A stretch of DNA of 64,000 nt from Acidobacteriota bacterium (GCA_013289715.1 JABCZJ010000004.1:1-64000); one strand, 5' to 3'. Numbered from the stretch's first letter, positions 25,492 to 36,201 are shown. A program made the numbers and translations. The notes: generated by a model not told the origin, from the letters alone.

Positions 25492-28400
25492 ATGAAGCGA
25501 TTCGGCTCCGTTTCAAGGTTTGTCTTTCCGGCCGCAGTGTTCCTGCTTTTCCTGTCTGTGGCTTTAATGCCGTACGCCGGACGCATTGAAGCGCAATCCA
25601 CTTTCGGCAGTTTGCGCGGGTTGACGGTGGACGCTACCGGCTCGGCTGTACCGGCAGCAGAAATCACCCTGCACGGACTGGACGACAACAGCGACCATCA
25701 AACGACTAGCGGCGACGATGGAGTTTTTGAGATTGAAAACCTGAAGCCGGGGCATTATCGCGTGACGGGCCACAAGCCGGGGTTCGCCGATGCGCTGGTG
25801 CCGCAGCTGGCGCTGGAAGCGCGGCAGGAACTTCGCGTGACGCTGACTTTCGCGGTGGCGAGCCAGAGCCAGACGGTGGAAGTGAGCGCCGTCGCCGAGC
25901 AAATGAACACGGAGAACGGCACGATCGCAGGGAGTCTCGAAAGTCTGCAGCTGACGCAGCTTCCGCTCAACTCGCGCGCGGTTTCGACGAGCCCGCTGGC
26001 GGCGCTGCAGCTTTCGCCGGAAGTGCAGTACGACGCGCAGGGGAATATCTCCATTGGCGGAGCGACGTCCGCGATGGTGGGTTATTCGGTGGATGGAATT
26101 TCGACGGCGAACGTGCGGCAGAACGGCGCGCTGCAGGATGCTTATCCTTCGTCGGAGGGGATTGAAGAACTCAAGGTGACGGCATTCAACAACAATGCCG
26201 AGTTTGCGCAGGTGGGTGATGTGACTTTCACCACCAAGAGCGGCACGAACCAGTTTCACGGAAGCCTTTTTGAATATTTGCAGAATGATGCGTTCGATGC
26301 CAAGCCGCTGAATTTCAGCGAGAAGGCACCGAAGCGCTTCAACACGTTTGGCGGAAGCCTCGGCGGCCCGTTCTCCATTCCGAAGCTGTTCCATGGCAGC
26401 GACAAGACATTTTTCTTTTTCGATTACGAAGGAAACCGGCGGAGCATTTCGACGACCGAGCAATATTTGGTGCCGACGCTGGCGGAAAGGAATGGCGATC
26501 TGAATGCATTTATTACGGCGAGCAATCCCGCGCCGTTCACGAATCCGGCGACGGGCCAGCCCAGCGCTATTTTGATCGATCCAGTGACGCATCAGCAATT
26601 CATGGGCTGCGGCGGGAGCCAACCGAATGTGATTTGCAGCTCCGGCGCCGGCAACCGCATCAGCGGGGTAACGCAGAACCTGCTGAATTATTACCCGCTG
26701 CCGAACGCGAACCTGAATGTGGCGAATCCATCGTTTAATTACGAAACGCTGGTGCCGACTCCGGCGGATACGAATGGCTGGGACGTGCGGCTTGATCGCA
26801 CGATCACTGCGAAGCAGCAAGTGTTCGCGCGATTCAGCTGGAAGAATTTGCTGACCGATGCCGCCAACCCTTTGTTGCCGAATGATGCGGATACCGAACA
26901 CAACAGAAGTTTGTTGGTTTCCTACAATTACGCGATCAGCCCCAAGTGGATTAATGAATTTCGGTTTGGTTTCACCGATGCGCTGACCAGCGTGAGTTTT
27001 CCGATTCTCGGGAGCACGGCGATTTCTCAATTGGGCTTGCAAGGAATTGACATCAGCCAGCATCCCGACGGCGAGGCTTTTCCGACTTTCAATTTCAACG
27101 ACGGCAGCGGATTCACGGCGATCGGAAGAGATCGCGCGGGCATCACGCAATCGAAAACGCTGGAGTTCACGGATAATCTGACGCGGCAGATGGGCAAGCA
27201 CACTCTGCGATTCGGTGTGGATATTCGCCGGGTGAACTATCAGGATCTGATGTACTTCGAGCCGTCGGATGATTATGGGCTGTTTACGTTCAATCAAGGC
27301 GTCTTCACCGGCAGTTCATTCGGCGACGCGCTCTTGGGCTTGCCCAATACTTCGTTTTTCGCGATCACTTCCCCGCAGGTGAACGCTCGCGCGGTTCAGT
27401 ACGGCGTTTATGGGCAGGATGAATGGCAGGTCAACGACCGGCTCACTGTAAATTTCGGGTTGCGCTGGGAGATGCTGCCGCCTTTCACGGAGGCTGTGGG
27501 AGATTTGGGGAGCTTCGACCCTCGCAACAACAGCATTCTGGTTCCGGACGCGCTGCAGAAGACACTGGCAGGGTCGCCGGCATATCAGCAGGTGTACACG
27601 GGATTTCTGCAATCGTTCAATGCGTGTTCGCTGGGGCAGGGCGGTGCATGCAGCAATGTGTTCACGGCGAGCCAGGATCATTTGCCGCAGGGCCTTCGGC
27701 AACTGTATCTGCGTGACTTCGATCCGCGAATCAGCGTGGCGTACCGGCCATTTCGCGACAACAAGACGGTGATTCGCGCGGGGTTCGGCGTGTTCACGAT
27801 CTCGACGCTTGGTCCGATGTCATTTAATAACGCCGGCAACCCCCTTTCGGTGGTGCACACGTATGCCAACAACGTCGCGGGCCAGCCGCAATTTCAGTTC
27901 CCGGCGACAGCGCCGCCAACCAGCGTGATCGTCTATGGCGGAGGCACTTTGGATCAGGCCAACGATCCGCTATTCCGCGACCCGCAAGCGACGCAATGGA
28001 ATTTCACTGTCGAGCGCCAGATCACAGGAAGCACATTGTTGCGCGCGAGCTACGTGGGAATGAATTCGTACCGGCTGCCGGTCACCGAGGACTTGAACCA
28101 GGTCCATCCCAGCGCCACGCCGTATTCGCCCGCAAATACACCGTATCCGAACTGGTTTACGCTACTGTCCACCGAAAACGCGGGCTTCGCGAATTACCAG
28201 GCTTTGCAAGTGGACGCCAGTCACCGAATGGCGAACGGGCTTTTTTTCCAGACGAATTACACGCTCGCAAAAAATCTGAGCGACGCGCAAGGCGATGCAC
28301 CCAGTGGCTTCACAAGTGAGGTGGCCTACGGACTCGCGGTCTCGAATCGCTTCGAACTGCGCGCGGATCGCGGCAACGTGGCCGGAACGCCTCGCCAGCG

Positions 28401-28962
28401 CTTTCAGATGAACGGAATCTATCAGCTTCCATTGGGTAAGGGACGCAAGTGGTTCAATAGTTCCGGCTGGCAGAATTTACTGATCGGCGGCTGGGAAGCG
28501 AGCACCGTGACGTTGCTACAGACCGGTCCCTGGCTCACTCCGATCATCAGTCCAACGCTAGACCAATCGAATACCGACATCGCCAACCGCGGCACCTTGC
28601 TGCGGCCGGATTGCGTGGGGAATCCGACTCCCGCGAACCGCAGCGCCGCGCAGTATTTCAACTTGAGCGCTTTTGCTGCAACACCCACCGATGCGGGACG
28701 AATCGGAAACTGTGGCGTGGGGATTTTGCAAGCCCCCGGGACGATCGGCGTTTCGGCTGGTCTGGGGAAAACTTTTCTACTCGGCGAAAAGGCCAGGCTG
28801 CGATTTGAATCCACCTTCACCAACGTATTGAATCACACCAACTATGCTCCGCCGGCGGTGGACGTCAGCAACTCGCAGACTTTTGGAGTGCTGCAATCCA
28901 ATCAAACGTCGGCCAACGCAGGTCCGCGCACGGGACAGCTGGCGCTGCGTCTGGATTTTTGA
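25492..28962 (+). CDS. TonB-dependent receptor, Oar-like
   Basis: 1156 residues, outer membrane. Signal peptide to about residue 35 (ending RIEAQ), then a carboxypeptidase-regulatory-like Ig domain (STFGSLRGLTVDATGSAVPAAEITL) and a plug domain (IEELKVTAFNNNAEFAQVG, KSGTNQFHGSLFEY). The rest is a long beta-barrel of the Oar type, ending in LALRLDF with the terminal Phe needed for barrel insertion. These receptors import large ligands, often glycans or peptides, with energy from TonB-ExbBD. No substrate-binding partner or SusD homologue is next to it. Regulation probably involves the tandem repeats upstream. The padR-ADOP unit begins about 110 bp after its stop, with its own promoter. Confidence 0.9.
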   Translation: MKRFGSVSRFVFPAAVFLLFLSVALMPYAGRIEAQSTFGSLRGLTVDATGSAVPAAEITLHGLDDNSDHQTTSGDDGVFEIENLKPGHYRVTGHKPGFADALVPQLALEARQELRVTLTFAVASQSQTVEVSAVAEQMNTENGTIAGSLESLQLTQLPLNSRAVSTSPLAALQLSPEVQYDAQGNISIGGATSAMVGYSVDGISTANVRQNGALQDAYPSSEGIEELKVTAFNNNAEFAQVGDVTFTTKSGTNQFHGSLFEYLQNDAFDAKPLNFSEKAPKRFNTFGGSLGGPFSIPKLFHGSDKTFFFFDYEGNRRSISTTEQYLVPTLAERNGDLNAFITASNPAPFTNPATGQPSAILIDPVTHQQFMGCGGSQPNVICSSGAGNRISGVTQNLLNYYPLPNANLNVANPSFNYETLVPTPADTNGWDVRLDRTITAKQQVFARFSWKNLLTDAANPLLPNDADTEHNRSLLVSYNYAISPKWINEFRFGFTDALTSVSFPILGSTAISQLGLQGIDISQHPDGEAFPTFNFNDGSGFTAIGRDRAGITQSKTLEFTDNLTRQMGKHTLRFGVDIRRVNYQDLMYFEPSDDYGLFTFNQGVFTGSSFGDALLGLPNTSFFAITSPQVNARAVQYGVYGQDEWQVNDRLTVNFGLRWEMLPPFTEAVGDLGSFDPRNNSILVPDALQKTLAGSPAYQQVYTGFLQSFNACSLGQGGACSNVFTASQDHLPQGLRQLYLRDFDPRISVAYRPFRDNKTVIRAGFGVFTISTLGPMSFNNAGNPLSVVHTYANNVAGQPQFQFPATAPPTSVIVYGGGTLDQANDPLFRDPQATQWNFTVERQITGSTLLRASYVGMNSYRLPVTEDLNQVHPSATPYSPANTPYPNWFTLLSTENAGFANYQALQVDASHRMANGLFFQTNYTLAKNLSDAQGDAPSGFTSEVAYGLAVSNRFELRADRGNVAGTPRQRFQMNGIYQLPLGKGRKWFNSSGWQNLLIGGWEASTVTLLQTGPWLTPIISPTLDQSNTDIANRGTLLRPDCVGNPTPANRSAAQYFNLSAFAATPTDAGRIGNCGVGILQAPGTIGVSAGLGKTFLLGEKARLRFESTFTNVLNHTNYAPPAVDVSNSQTFGVLQSNQTSANAGPRTGQLALRLDF

Positions 28963-29068
28963 GCTGCGATTATTTGCGCGAGTGTCGCCCGGCGCTGTAA
29001 TGCGGGTGACATCTCCCGGCCGATCCCCGAACGCCTGAATTGAAACATCCATCTGGCCGCCCGCAGGG

Positions 29069-29126
29069 CTCTCCTTGACAGCCGAGGAGAGTGCTGCTAT
29101 TTTCTCTCCTAGACACACAAGGAGAG
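29069..29126 (+). promoter_or_regulatory. padR promoter with duplicated palindromic operator
   Basis: CTCTCCT (29069-29075), 9 nt, AGGAGAG (29085-29091) is repeated exactly as CTCTCCT (29104-29110), 9 nt, AGGAGAG (29120-29126), centres 35 bp apart. A promoter overlaps them: TTGACA at 29075-29080, a 17-bp spacer, and TATTTT at 29098-29103. The first dyad covers the -35; the second covers the expected start of transcription and the AAGGAG ribosome site of padR. Autoregulation by the PadR product is the natural reading. Confidence 0.75.
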
Positions 29127-29129
29127 CGA

Positions 29130-29471
29130 GTGGCGAAACCGATTGATCTGCTGCAAGGCACGCTGGACATGCTGATCCTGAAGGCCGTGTCGCTTGGGCC
29201 TTTGCATGGCTACGGCGTTCTGCTGCGCATCCAGCAAATTTCAAAAGACCGCCTGGAAATCCAGCAAGGCTCGCTGTATCCGGCGCTGTATCGCCTGGAG
29301 CATCAGGGCTGGATCGCGAGCGAGTGGGGCGAGTCGGAAAATAAGCGCAAGGCGAAATATTACCGGCTCACCGCGGCGGGCAAGCGCCGCTTCCAGGCGG
29401 AAACCGAAAAGTGGAATCGCATGGCGGACATGATCGCCGGAATCCTGAACACGACGCCGGAGGAAGTATGA
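29130..29471 (+). CDS. PadR-family transcriptional regulator (acidobacterial type)
   Basis: 113 residues. Winged-helix DNA-binding domain: LLQGTLDMLILKAV at the start, GPLHGYGVLLRI, the wing region LEIQQGSLYPALYRLEHQGWI with the canonical QGSLYPAL core, then AKYYRLTAAGKRR, followed by a short C-terminal helix for dimerisation. GTG at 29130 is taken as start because AAGGAG lies 5 nt before it; upstream GTG/ATG codons fall inside the promoter. Its stop overlaps the first permease by ATGA, so the two are translationally coupled. It likely represses its own operon through the CTCTCCT dyads. Confidence 0.9.
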   Translation: MAKPIDLLQGTLDMLILKAVSLGPLHGYGVLLRIQQISKDRLEIQQGSLYPALYRLEHQGWIASEWGESENKRKAKYYRLTAAGKRRFQAETEKWNRMADMIAGILNTTPEEV

Positions 29472-32152
29472 CGCTGTGGAGCCGGATGCATTCCTGGGTA
29501 CGGACAATTCTGCAGCGCTCTCGCGTAGAGAGCGAAATGGACACGGAGCTGCGGTTCCACATGGAAGCGCGCGCCGAGGATTTAATCCGCAGCGGTGTGC
29601 CGTGCGTAGTAGCACTGCGGCGCGCGCGGCTGGAGTTTGGCGGGGTCGAAAGCGCGAAGGAAGAGTGCCGCGAAGCGAGCGGGGCGAGTTTTATCGAAAA
29701 TTTGCTGCAGGATATTCGTTTCGGCTCGCGCATTTTGCGCAAGAGTCCCGGCTTTACGGCGGTTGCGGTGCTTACGCTTGCGGTGGGCATCGGTGCGAGC
29801 GCGGCGGTTTTCAGCCTGGTGAACGCGATCCTTCTGAAACCGCTTCCCTATCCGGATTCCAACAGAATCGTTTTGCCCGAGCTGGTCTCTCCGCCGGGAG
29901 TGAGTCTTGGTTCCGAATACTTTCCCTGGGGCCAGAGCCAGTTTCGCATGCTGACTCGGGACGCCCATCCGTTCCAAACGGTGGCGGCGTTTCAGAACGA
30001 TTCCTTCAACCTCACCGGGTCGGGCGAACCTGTTTTTCTGGATGGCTTTCGAGCGTCGGCGGAGTTTTTCCCGTCGCTGGGAATTTCGCCCGCCTTGGGA
30101 CGCGCTTTCGCCGCCGACGAAGATCAGCCGGGGCACGAATACGAAGTAATCATCAGCGACCGGCTTTGGCGAGAGCGATTTGGCGCAGACCGCAATATTT
30201 TGGGGCGAGCCGTGGAGCTGAACGGTTACGCCTACACCGTGGTGGGCGTGATGCCCGAGGGATTCGCATTTCCGCGCGCGGAAGAAATGCCGAGCAGTTT
30301 CAATTTTCCCGCGGAGCCGCAGCTCTGGGTTCCGCTGGCAATCCCAGCGGAGCCGAAACCGGGCCCATCCGAACTCGCCTTGATCGGTCGGCTGAAACCC
30401 GGCGTGACGATCGCGCAGGCCCAGGCCGCGATGGATCTGATCACCAAACATGCGGAGGCGCAGGATCACCGATGGATCGGCTGGTTCAACACACGAGTGG
30501 TTCCGCTGCAGAGGCAAGTCGTGGGAGATACGCGGCACCCATTGCAGCTGATGCTGGGCGCGGTGTGCATCGTGCTGCTGATTGCTTGCTCGAATGTGGC
30601 GAATTTGCTGCTGACGCGCTCGCTGGCGCGGAGGCGGGAATTCACTTTGCGCGCGGCACTGGGCGCTGGACGCGCGCGATTGATCCGGCAGCTGCTGACG
30701 GAAAGCCTGCTGATCGCGCTGGCAGCCGGAGCGGCGGGGATCCTGATCGCGAACGCGGGGATTTATTTCGTAAAAATGCTTGGACCTGCGAATCTTCCGC
30801 GCTTGCGCGAAGTGACGTTGGACTTGCCGGTGCTGGCGTTCGCGCTGGGGGTTTCATTGGTTACAGGGGTTCTCTTCGGCCTGGCTCCCGCGATAGGAGC
30901 GGCACGCGAAAATCTGGTGGATTCTTTGCGGGAAGGCAGCCAGAGATCCGGAGGGGGCCGGATGACCCCGCGACTCCGGAATGCGCTGCTGGTTTCACAA
31001 GTGGCGCTGGCTTTGGTGCTGGTGGTTTCTGCCGGGCTGCTGACGCGCACTTTTTTCCGGCTGCTTGGCGCCGATGGCGGATTCAATGCGGAGCGCGTGC
31101 TGACGTTTCAGTTGCCGCTGCCAGCTTTGAAATATGCTGAGCAGAATCAAATCGTCACACTCTTCCAGAACATGCTCGAGCGCTTACGCGCGATCCCCGG
31201 CGTGCAGTCGGCGGGAATTGGCGAGACGGTGCCAATGAGTGGCGAAGGTGAGAGCACCGTGATTCGAATTCCCGACCATCCGGCCGCCAGCCTAAAAGAA
31301 ACGCCGTTCGCCAATTTCACGGTGATTTCACCTGGATTTTTCGCCGCAGTAGGCACGCCGCTGCTGCGGGGCCGCGATTTTCAGGAGACGGACACTACGG
31401 ATGCGATGCCGGTGGCGATTGTGAATAAAGCGATGGAGAGAAAATACTGGCCGAACGAAGGTGCGCTGGGCAAGCAGGTAGGACCGGGGAGCACGCGCTT
31501 TCCATTGTTGACGATTGTGGGAATTGTGCCAGATGTGAAGCATACGTCGTTGCGCGAAGAATCGGCGCCGGAAATGTATGTGCTGTATAACCAGAAACCG
31601 TGGCCTTCGATGTTGAACATGCACGTGGCGCTGCGGACGAAAGCCGATCCGGCGGGCATCACCGAAGGCGTGCGAGATGCCGTCCATGGGATCGATCCGG
31701 ATTTGCCGCTTGCGAAAGTGGCCACGCTCACCACGCTGGTGGACGATTCGATGGCACAGCCGCGGTTTTCGGTGTTCTTGCTGGGATCGTTCGGAATACT
31801 CGCGCTTTTGCTGGCTTCGATCGGAATGTATGGAGTGATTTCGTATTCGGTGCTGCAGCGGACGCAAGAGATTGGAATCCGCATCGCGCTGGGCGCGCAG
31901 CGGCGCATGGTATTTGGCATGGTACTGGGCCAGGGCGCGCGGCTGACGGGATTGGGGATTGCGATCGGAATTGTTGCGGCTCTCGGCGTGACACGCGTGA
32001 TGGCTAGTTTCTTGTATGGCGTGCGTCCCACGGACCCGCTGACGTTTGCCGCGGTTTCTTTGCTGTTGCTGGGAATAGTGCTACTGGCGTGTTATTTGCC
32101 GGCGCGGCGAGCGATGCGCGTGGATCCGATGGTGGCGCTGAAGTACGAATGA
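29468..32152 (+). CDS. ADOP-family permease 1 (MacB/FtsX-like, no ATPase)
   Basis: 894 residues, inner membrane. An ADOP N-terminal prefix of about 90 residues (ESEMDTELRFHMEARAEDLIRSG) is followed by MacB_PCD, FtsX, MacB_PCD and FtsX domains: membrane helices at about 100-120, three near 370-480, one near 515, and three in the last 130 residues. It ends MRVDPMVALKYE, the standard FtsX tail. The layout equals two fused MacB-type half permeases, and no ATP-binding subunit is encoded nearby, hence the orphan label. The ATG overlaps the padR stop. Transport or signalling role unknown for the family. Confidence 0.9.
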   Translation: MTLWSRMHSWVRTILQRSRVESEMDTELRFHMEARAEDLIRSGVPCVVALRRARLEFGGVESAKEECREASGASFIENLLQDIRFGSRILRKSPGFTAVAVLTLAVGIGASAAVFSLVNAILLKPLPYPDSNRIVLPELVSPPGVSLGSEYFPWGQSQFRMLTRDAHPFQTVAAFQNDSFNLTGSGEPVFLDGFRASAEFFPSLGISPALGRAFAADEDQPGHEYEVIISDRLWRERFGADRNILGRAVELNGYAYTVVGVMPEGFAFPRAEEMPSSFNFPAEPQLWVPLAIPAEPKPGPSELALIGRLKPGVTIAQAQAAMDLITKHAEAQDHRWIGWFNTRVVPLQRQVVGDTRHPLQLMLGAVCIVLLIACSNVANLLLTRSLARRREFTLRAALGAGRARLIRQLLTESLLIALAAGAAGILIANAGIYFVKMLGPANLPRLREVTLDLPVLAFALGVSLVTGVLFGLAPAIGAARENLVDSLREGSQRSGGGRMTPRLRNALLVSQVALALVLVVSAGLLTRTFFRLLGADGGFNAERVLTFQLPLPALKYAEQNQIVTLFQNMLERLRAIPGVQSAGIGETVPMSGEGESTVIRIPDHPAASLKETPFANFTVISPGFFAAVGTPLLRGRDFQETDTTDAMPVAIVNKAMERKYWPNEGALGKQVGPGSTRFPLLTIVGIVPDVKHTSLREESAPEMYVLYNQKPWPSMLNMHVALRTKADPAGITEGVRDAVHGIDPDLPLAKVATLTTLVDDSMAQPRFSVFLLGSFGILALLLASIGMYGVISYSVLQRTQEIGIRIALGAQRRMVFGMVLGQGARLTGLGIAIGIVAALGVTRVMASFLYGVRPTDPLTFAAVSLLLLGIVLLACYLPARRAMRVDPMVALKYE

Positions 32153-32198
32153 CCGCTGAAACTTTTGTCAGAAATTTCGGGCTGCTGCTGGAGAAAGT

Positions 32199-34889
32199 AT
32201 GACGTTTTGGAGCCGCGTGAGTTCGTGGCTGCAGGCAATGCTGCGGCGCTCTCGTATGGAGAGCGAGATGGACGCGGAGCTGCGGTTCCATGTGGAAGCG
32301 TATGCCGACGATTTAATTCGCAGCGGCGTGCCGCGGCCAGAAGCGTTGCGACGCGCGCGGTTGGTATTTGGCGGAATCGAGAACGCCAAGGAAGAGTGCC
32401 GCGAAGCGCGTGGCGTGCACTTCGTTGAAACTTTGCTGCAGGATTCGCGCTACGGCGCGCGCACGATGCTGCGCTCGCCAGGATTCACCGTGACCGCGGT
32501 GTTGGCATTGGCCCTCGGCATTGGCGCAAACACTGCAATCTTCAGCGTGGTGAATGCCGTGTTGCTGCGGCCGTTGCCGTATGACCAGCCGGACCGGCTG
32601 ATGCAGGTCTGGCACACGCCACCGCAAAAAAGTTTTCCCGGCATGCCAACGTTTGCGGTGTCGCCCGCCAATTTTCTGGATTGGCGCGAGCAAAGTCGTT
32701 CGTTCGAGGGCATGTCGGCCTATGGATTCGGCCGCTACACGCTGACCCGCTCGGGGCATCCCGAGGCAATTCGCATGGTTGCAGCGACTGTAGGCTTGTT
32801 TTCGATCTTGCGCGCGCAGCCGCTGTTGGGCCGCGGATTTCTTGCTGGCGAAGATGAGCCGGGGCACGAGCACGAAGTTGTATTGAGTTACGGATTGTGG
32901 CGCGGCCATTTCGCGGGGAATCCGGACATTGTCGGCAAAAATATTCAGCTCAATGGGCAGGCATTCGCGGTGGTCGGCGTCATGCGGCCGGAGTTTGACT
33001 TTCCCATCTCTAGCGATCCGGGTTCGCGAGCGCAGATGTGGAAGCCGCTCGCGTGGAGCGCGCAGGATCGCGCCGTTCGCGACAACCACAACTACGCGGT
33101 GATCGCTCGCCTGAAGGATGGTGTGAGTCTGCCGCAGGCGCAGGCCGAGTTGGATGCCATTTCCAACGCGTTGGCCCAGGCGTATCCCAACGACAACAAA
33201 GGCTGGGGAGCGATTGCGATTCCGGTGCGCGAAGATCTGGTGGGCGATGTGCGACCTGCCTTGCTGATTTTGCTTGGTGCTGTTGCGCTGGTGTTGCTAA
33301 TCGCGTGCGCAAACGTCGCAAATCTGATGCTGGTGCGCGCGCTTTCACGGCGCAAGGAAGTCGCGGTGCGCACGGCGCTGGGCGCCACCCGCCGCCGCTT
33401 ATTGCAGCAAGCACTTTCAGAGACGCTGCTTCTCGCGTTCGCGGGCGGTGCGCTGGGATTGGTATTCGCACATTATGGCGTAATTCTGATTGTGAAGTTT
33501 CTGGCGGAGCGGCTGCCGCGAGCCAACGAAATTGCTCTGGACAGCTGGGTGCTGGCGTTCACGCTGGGAATTTCGCTGCTCACCGGATTCGCTGTCGGCC
33601 TGTTGCCGGCGCTGCGCATGGCCGAGGCAGATTTGAATCAGGCGCTGAAGCAAGGCCTGGGCCGGACGGCCACGGATTCTGGCGGAAGCCGCACGCGCAA
33701 CGTGCTGGCGGTTTCCGAAGTTGCGCTTTCGCTTATGCTCCTGATTGGCGCCGGTTTGCTGATTCGCAGCTTGTGGGTGTTGCAGCATGTAAATCCCGGA
33801 TTCGATCCGAGTAACGTGGTGACCATGGCGGTGTCGGTTCCGACGGGAAAATTTGCCGAGGCGACGCAGCAGATCAACTACTTCGGGCGCATTCTTGAGC
33901 GCGTTCGCGCGCTGCCGGGCGTGCAATCCGCCGGCCTGATTGACAGTCTGCCGCTGAGCGATGACGGATCGCACCAGCCATTTTCCGCGGAGGGCCGACC
34001 GACCGCCCCGATGGCCGAGCTGCCCGAAGTGGAAGTCCGACTCATCAGCCCGGGATACAGGAGCGCGATGCACATACCGCTTTTGAGCGGACGTGATGTT
34101 GATGATTCCGATGTTGCCGGGCGGCCCGGCGCGGTGCTGATCAGCGAATCCATGGCCAAATCTTTCTGGCCCAATGAGGATGCCATCGGCAAGCATCTCA
34201 CGCTTTATTTCTTTCCGGAGCTGCCGCGCGTGGTGGTGGGCGTGGTAGGCGACGTGAAGATGACCGCGATGAACGAAACGCAGCCCGCGCCCACTCTATA
34301 TTTCCCCGTGGCGCAAATGTCTGTGCCAAGAGGCGCAAGCTGGCGGTCGTTCGGAATGATTCTTGTGGCGCGCACGGATGCGGCGCCATTGAGCGTGGTT
34401 CCGGCGATCACCGGTTCGATCCGCGAAATCGATTCGGAGGTGCCGCTGCTGAATATTCGGACGATGGACGATTCGGTGTCCGCGTCTTTGTCGCAGGCAC
34501 GATTCACGATGCTGCTGCTGGGCGCGTTTGCCGGGTTGGCGTTGCTGCTCGCGGTGGTGGGGATTTACAGCGTGATGAGCTATGCGGTTTCGCGGCGCAC
34601 GAACGAGATTGGAATTCGCGTGGCGCTGGGGGCGAGCCGCGGCGACGTGCTGCTGTTGATTGTGCGCCAGGCATTGCTGCTGGCGCTGATTGGGTCGGTG
34701 ATCGGCATCGTTGGGGCGCTGGCGCTATCGCGGCTGCTGGCTAGCCAGTTGTACGGCGTCCGGCCGACGGATCCGGTGACATTTATCTCGCTCGCGGCGT
34801 TGCTGATGATCGTCGCGCTTGCCGCGAGTTATATTCCAGCGCGGCGGGCGATGCGCGTTGACCCAATGACTGCCCTGCGCTACGAATGA
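32199..34889 (+). CDS. ADOP-family permease 2 (MacB/FtsX-like, no ATPase)
   Basis: 896 residues, same domain order as the previous gene and clearly paralogous: both begin W-S-R-x-x-S-W, share [25 protein letters not shown] and end [12 protein letters not shown]+YE. The ATG at 32199 follows GGAGAAAG. It is 46 bp downstream of permease 1 and probably in the same transcript. Periplasmic domains have diverged far more than the membrane segments, which suggests different ligands or a heterodimer rather than redundancy. No ATPase gene follows; the next gene is on the other strand. Confidence 0.9.
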   Translation: MTFWSRVSSWLQAMLRRSRMESEMDAELRFHVEAYADDLIRSGVPRPEALRRARLVFGGIENAKEECREARGVHFVETLLQDSRYGARTMLRSPGFTVTAVLALALGIGANTAIFSVVNAVLLRPLPYDQPDRLMQVWHTPPQKSFPGMPTFAVSPANFLDWREQSRSFEGMSAYGFGRYTLTRSGHPEAIRMVAATVGLFSILRAQPLLGRGFLAGEDEPGHEHEVVLSYGLWRGHFAGNPDIVGKNIQLNGQAFAVVGVMRPEFDFPISSDPGSRAQMWKPLAWSAQDRAVRDNHNYAVIARLKDGVSLPQAQAELDAISNALAQAYPNDNKGWGAIAIPVREDLVGDVRPALLILLGAVALVLLIACANVANLMLVRALSRRKEVAVRTALGATRRRLLQQALSETLLLAFAGGALGLVFAHYGVILIVKFLAERLPRANEIALDSWVLAFTLGISLLTGFAVGLLPALRMAEADLNQALKQGLGRTATDSGGSRTRNVLAVSEVALSLMLLIGAGLLIRSLWVLQHVNPGFDPSNVVTMAVSVPTGKFAEATQQINYFGRILERVRALPGVQSAGLIDSLPLSDDGSHQPFSAEGRPTAPMAELPEVEVRLISPGYRSAMHIPLLSGRDVDDSDVAGRPGAVLISESMAKSFWPNEDAIGKHLTLYFFPELPRVVVGVVGDVKMTAMNETQPAPTLYFPVAQMSVPRGASWRSFGMILVARTDAAPLSVVPAITGSIREIDSEVPLLNIRTMDDSVSASLSQARFTMLLLGAFAGLALLLAVVGIYSVMSYAVSRRTNEIGIRVALGASRGDVLLLIVRQALLLALIGSVIGIVGALALSRLLASQLYGVRPTDPVTFISLAALLMIVALAASYIPARRAMRVDPMTALRYE

Positions 34890-34910
34890 TCGCGAAGGCG
34901 CGCTCGCGTT

Positions 34911-36086
34911 TTAGGCCGACGACGCTACGAGCTTCACCAGGGCCAGGCCTTCGATGATGCGATCGAGGTTGCGCTCGTTGCCGACGGCCAAGCGAACGAA
35001 GCGATGAGCGGCGGGCCCGCCGTTGCCATAACGCGCGCCGGAACCGATTCGCACGCCTTTGGCCTCGCATGCCAAACAGAACGCGCTTGCATCCGTGCTC
35101 TCGGGCAGTTCGATCCAGGAATGAAAGGCGTTGCGATGCGCGCGGATTTTCAGGCCCGCGAGACCGCTGGAGATTAGCGCTTGCCTTGCGCGCCCGAGCG
35201 CTTGTTTTTCGGCGATGAACCGCGCGACAGTGCCATCCAGAATCAGCGACGTGAGGACTTCGCCAAACAACGGCGATGTGCCGCTGTTCACCTGCGCGAT
35301 CAACTCCTCGGCACCTTTGCAGAGGCGCTCCGGAATCAGCAGATAAGCAATGCGCAGATCCGGAGACAGCGGCTTCGAGAAACTGAAGAAATAAAAGCTC
35401 GATTCCGGAACGAGGAAGGAGATCGGAGCAGGTCCGTCCGGTTCCAAAAAACGATAGGCATCGTCCTCGATGAGAATTAGAGCGTTTTGCCGAATGATAT
35501 TTGCAAGAGCGACTCTTCTGGGGTGCGACATGACCGTGCCGAGAGGATTATGAACGGTCGGCATCAGATACACGGCCTTGACGCCATGCACGCGGGCCGC
35601 TGCGGCGAGCGCGTCAGGTAATATGCCGTCGTCGTCACCGGCGCAGGCGATTAGCTTGATGCGGCGCTCTGCAGCCATGGCTCGAAAATGCGGATACGTA
35701 AGTTCGTCCACCGCGATTGCGGCGCCTTCGAGAGAGGCGCATGCGAGTGCGATCGCGATTCCGGCGTGACCGCCCGCGCACAAAAAAACGCAGCTGGCCG
35801 GAATGGTGAAATTCTCTCGTGATAGGAATGACGCGGCAACCTTGCGGTGCTCCGCAGTGCCGGCAAAGGGCCTTTCAGACTGCGCCGCACTCGGTTGCGC
35901 GCTGTGTTTCTGCAGTGCCGCCGCAATGAACGCGGCCTCTGTGCCGATTAACGGATAGTTGAATTGAAAATCGATCACAGCGAAATAATCCTCCGCGCGG
36001 GGGATCCCTTCCAGCGGGAAAATGCCTGCATCACTGAATATATCATCGGCCAATAAGGGACTTCGCGAATGGCTATGCCGTCGCAC
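34911..36086 (-). CDS. PLP-dependent aminotransferase, class I/II (MocR-like C-domain)
   Basis: 391 residues. Fold type I aminotransferase: GGHAGIAIALACASLEGAAIAVDE for the phosphate/PLP entry, PTVHNPLGTVMS with the Asn-Pro-x-Gly motif, LIEDDAYRFLE with the Asp that contacts the pyridine nitrogen, SFSKPLSPDLRIAYL with the Schiff-base Lys, and a C-terminal Arg in RFVRLAVG. It lacks the winged-helix domain of MocR regulators, so it is an enzyme. The GTG at 36086 is provisional; the first 30 residues look weakly conserved and a later start is possible. Amino-acid substrate unknown. Divergent from the aldo/keto reductase across 115 bp. Confidence 0.82.
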   Translation of the reverse strand: MRRHSHSRSPLLADDIFSDAGIFPLEGIPRAEDYFAVIDFQFNYPLIGTEAAFIAAALQKHSAQPSAAQSERPFAGTAEHRKVAASFLSRENFTIPASCVFLCAGGHAGIAIALACASLEGAAIAVDELTYPHFRAMAAERRIKLIACAGDDDGILPDALAAAARVHGVKAVYLMPTVHNPLGTVMSHPRRVALANIIRQNALILIEDDAYRFLEPDGPAPISFLVPESSFYFFSFSKPLSPDLRIAYLLIPERLCKGAEELIAQVNSGTSPLFGEVLTSLILDGTVARFIAEKQALGRARQALISSGLAGLKIRAHRNAFHSWIELPESTDASAFCLACEAKGVRIGSGARYGNGGPAAHRFVRLAVGNERNLDRIIEGLALVKLVASSA

Positions 36087-36201
36087 ACTGTCGTGAGAGG
36101 CAAATTGGACGCATGAGCCGGGTGCTTGTACATCGCGCGGAAGCTAAAAAGCCAAGCGAAAAAAAGGAATCCGCGGGTGCATGCGGCTCGTCTAACCAAG
36201 T

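Noticed and set aside
25564..27297. A 577-codon minus-strand open frame
   Set aside because: Antisense to the TonB-dependent receptor; an artefact of high-GC codon use.
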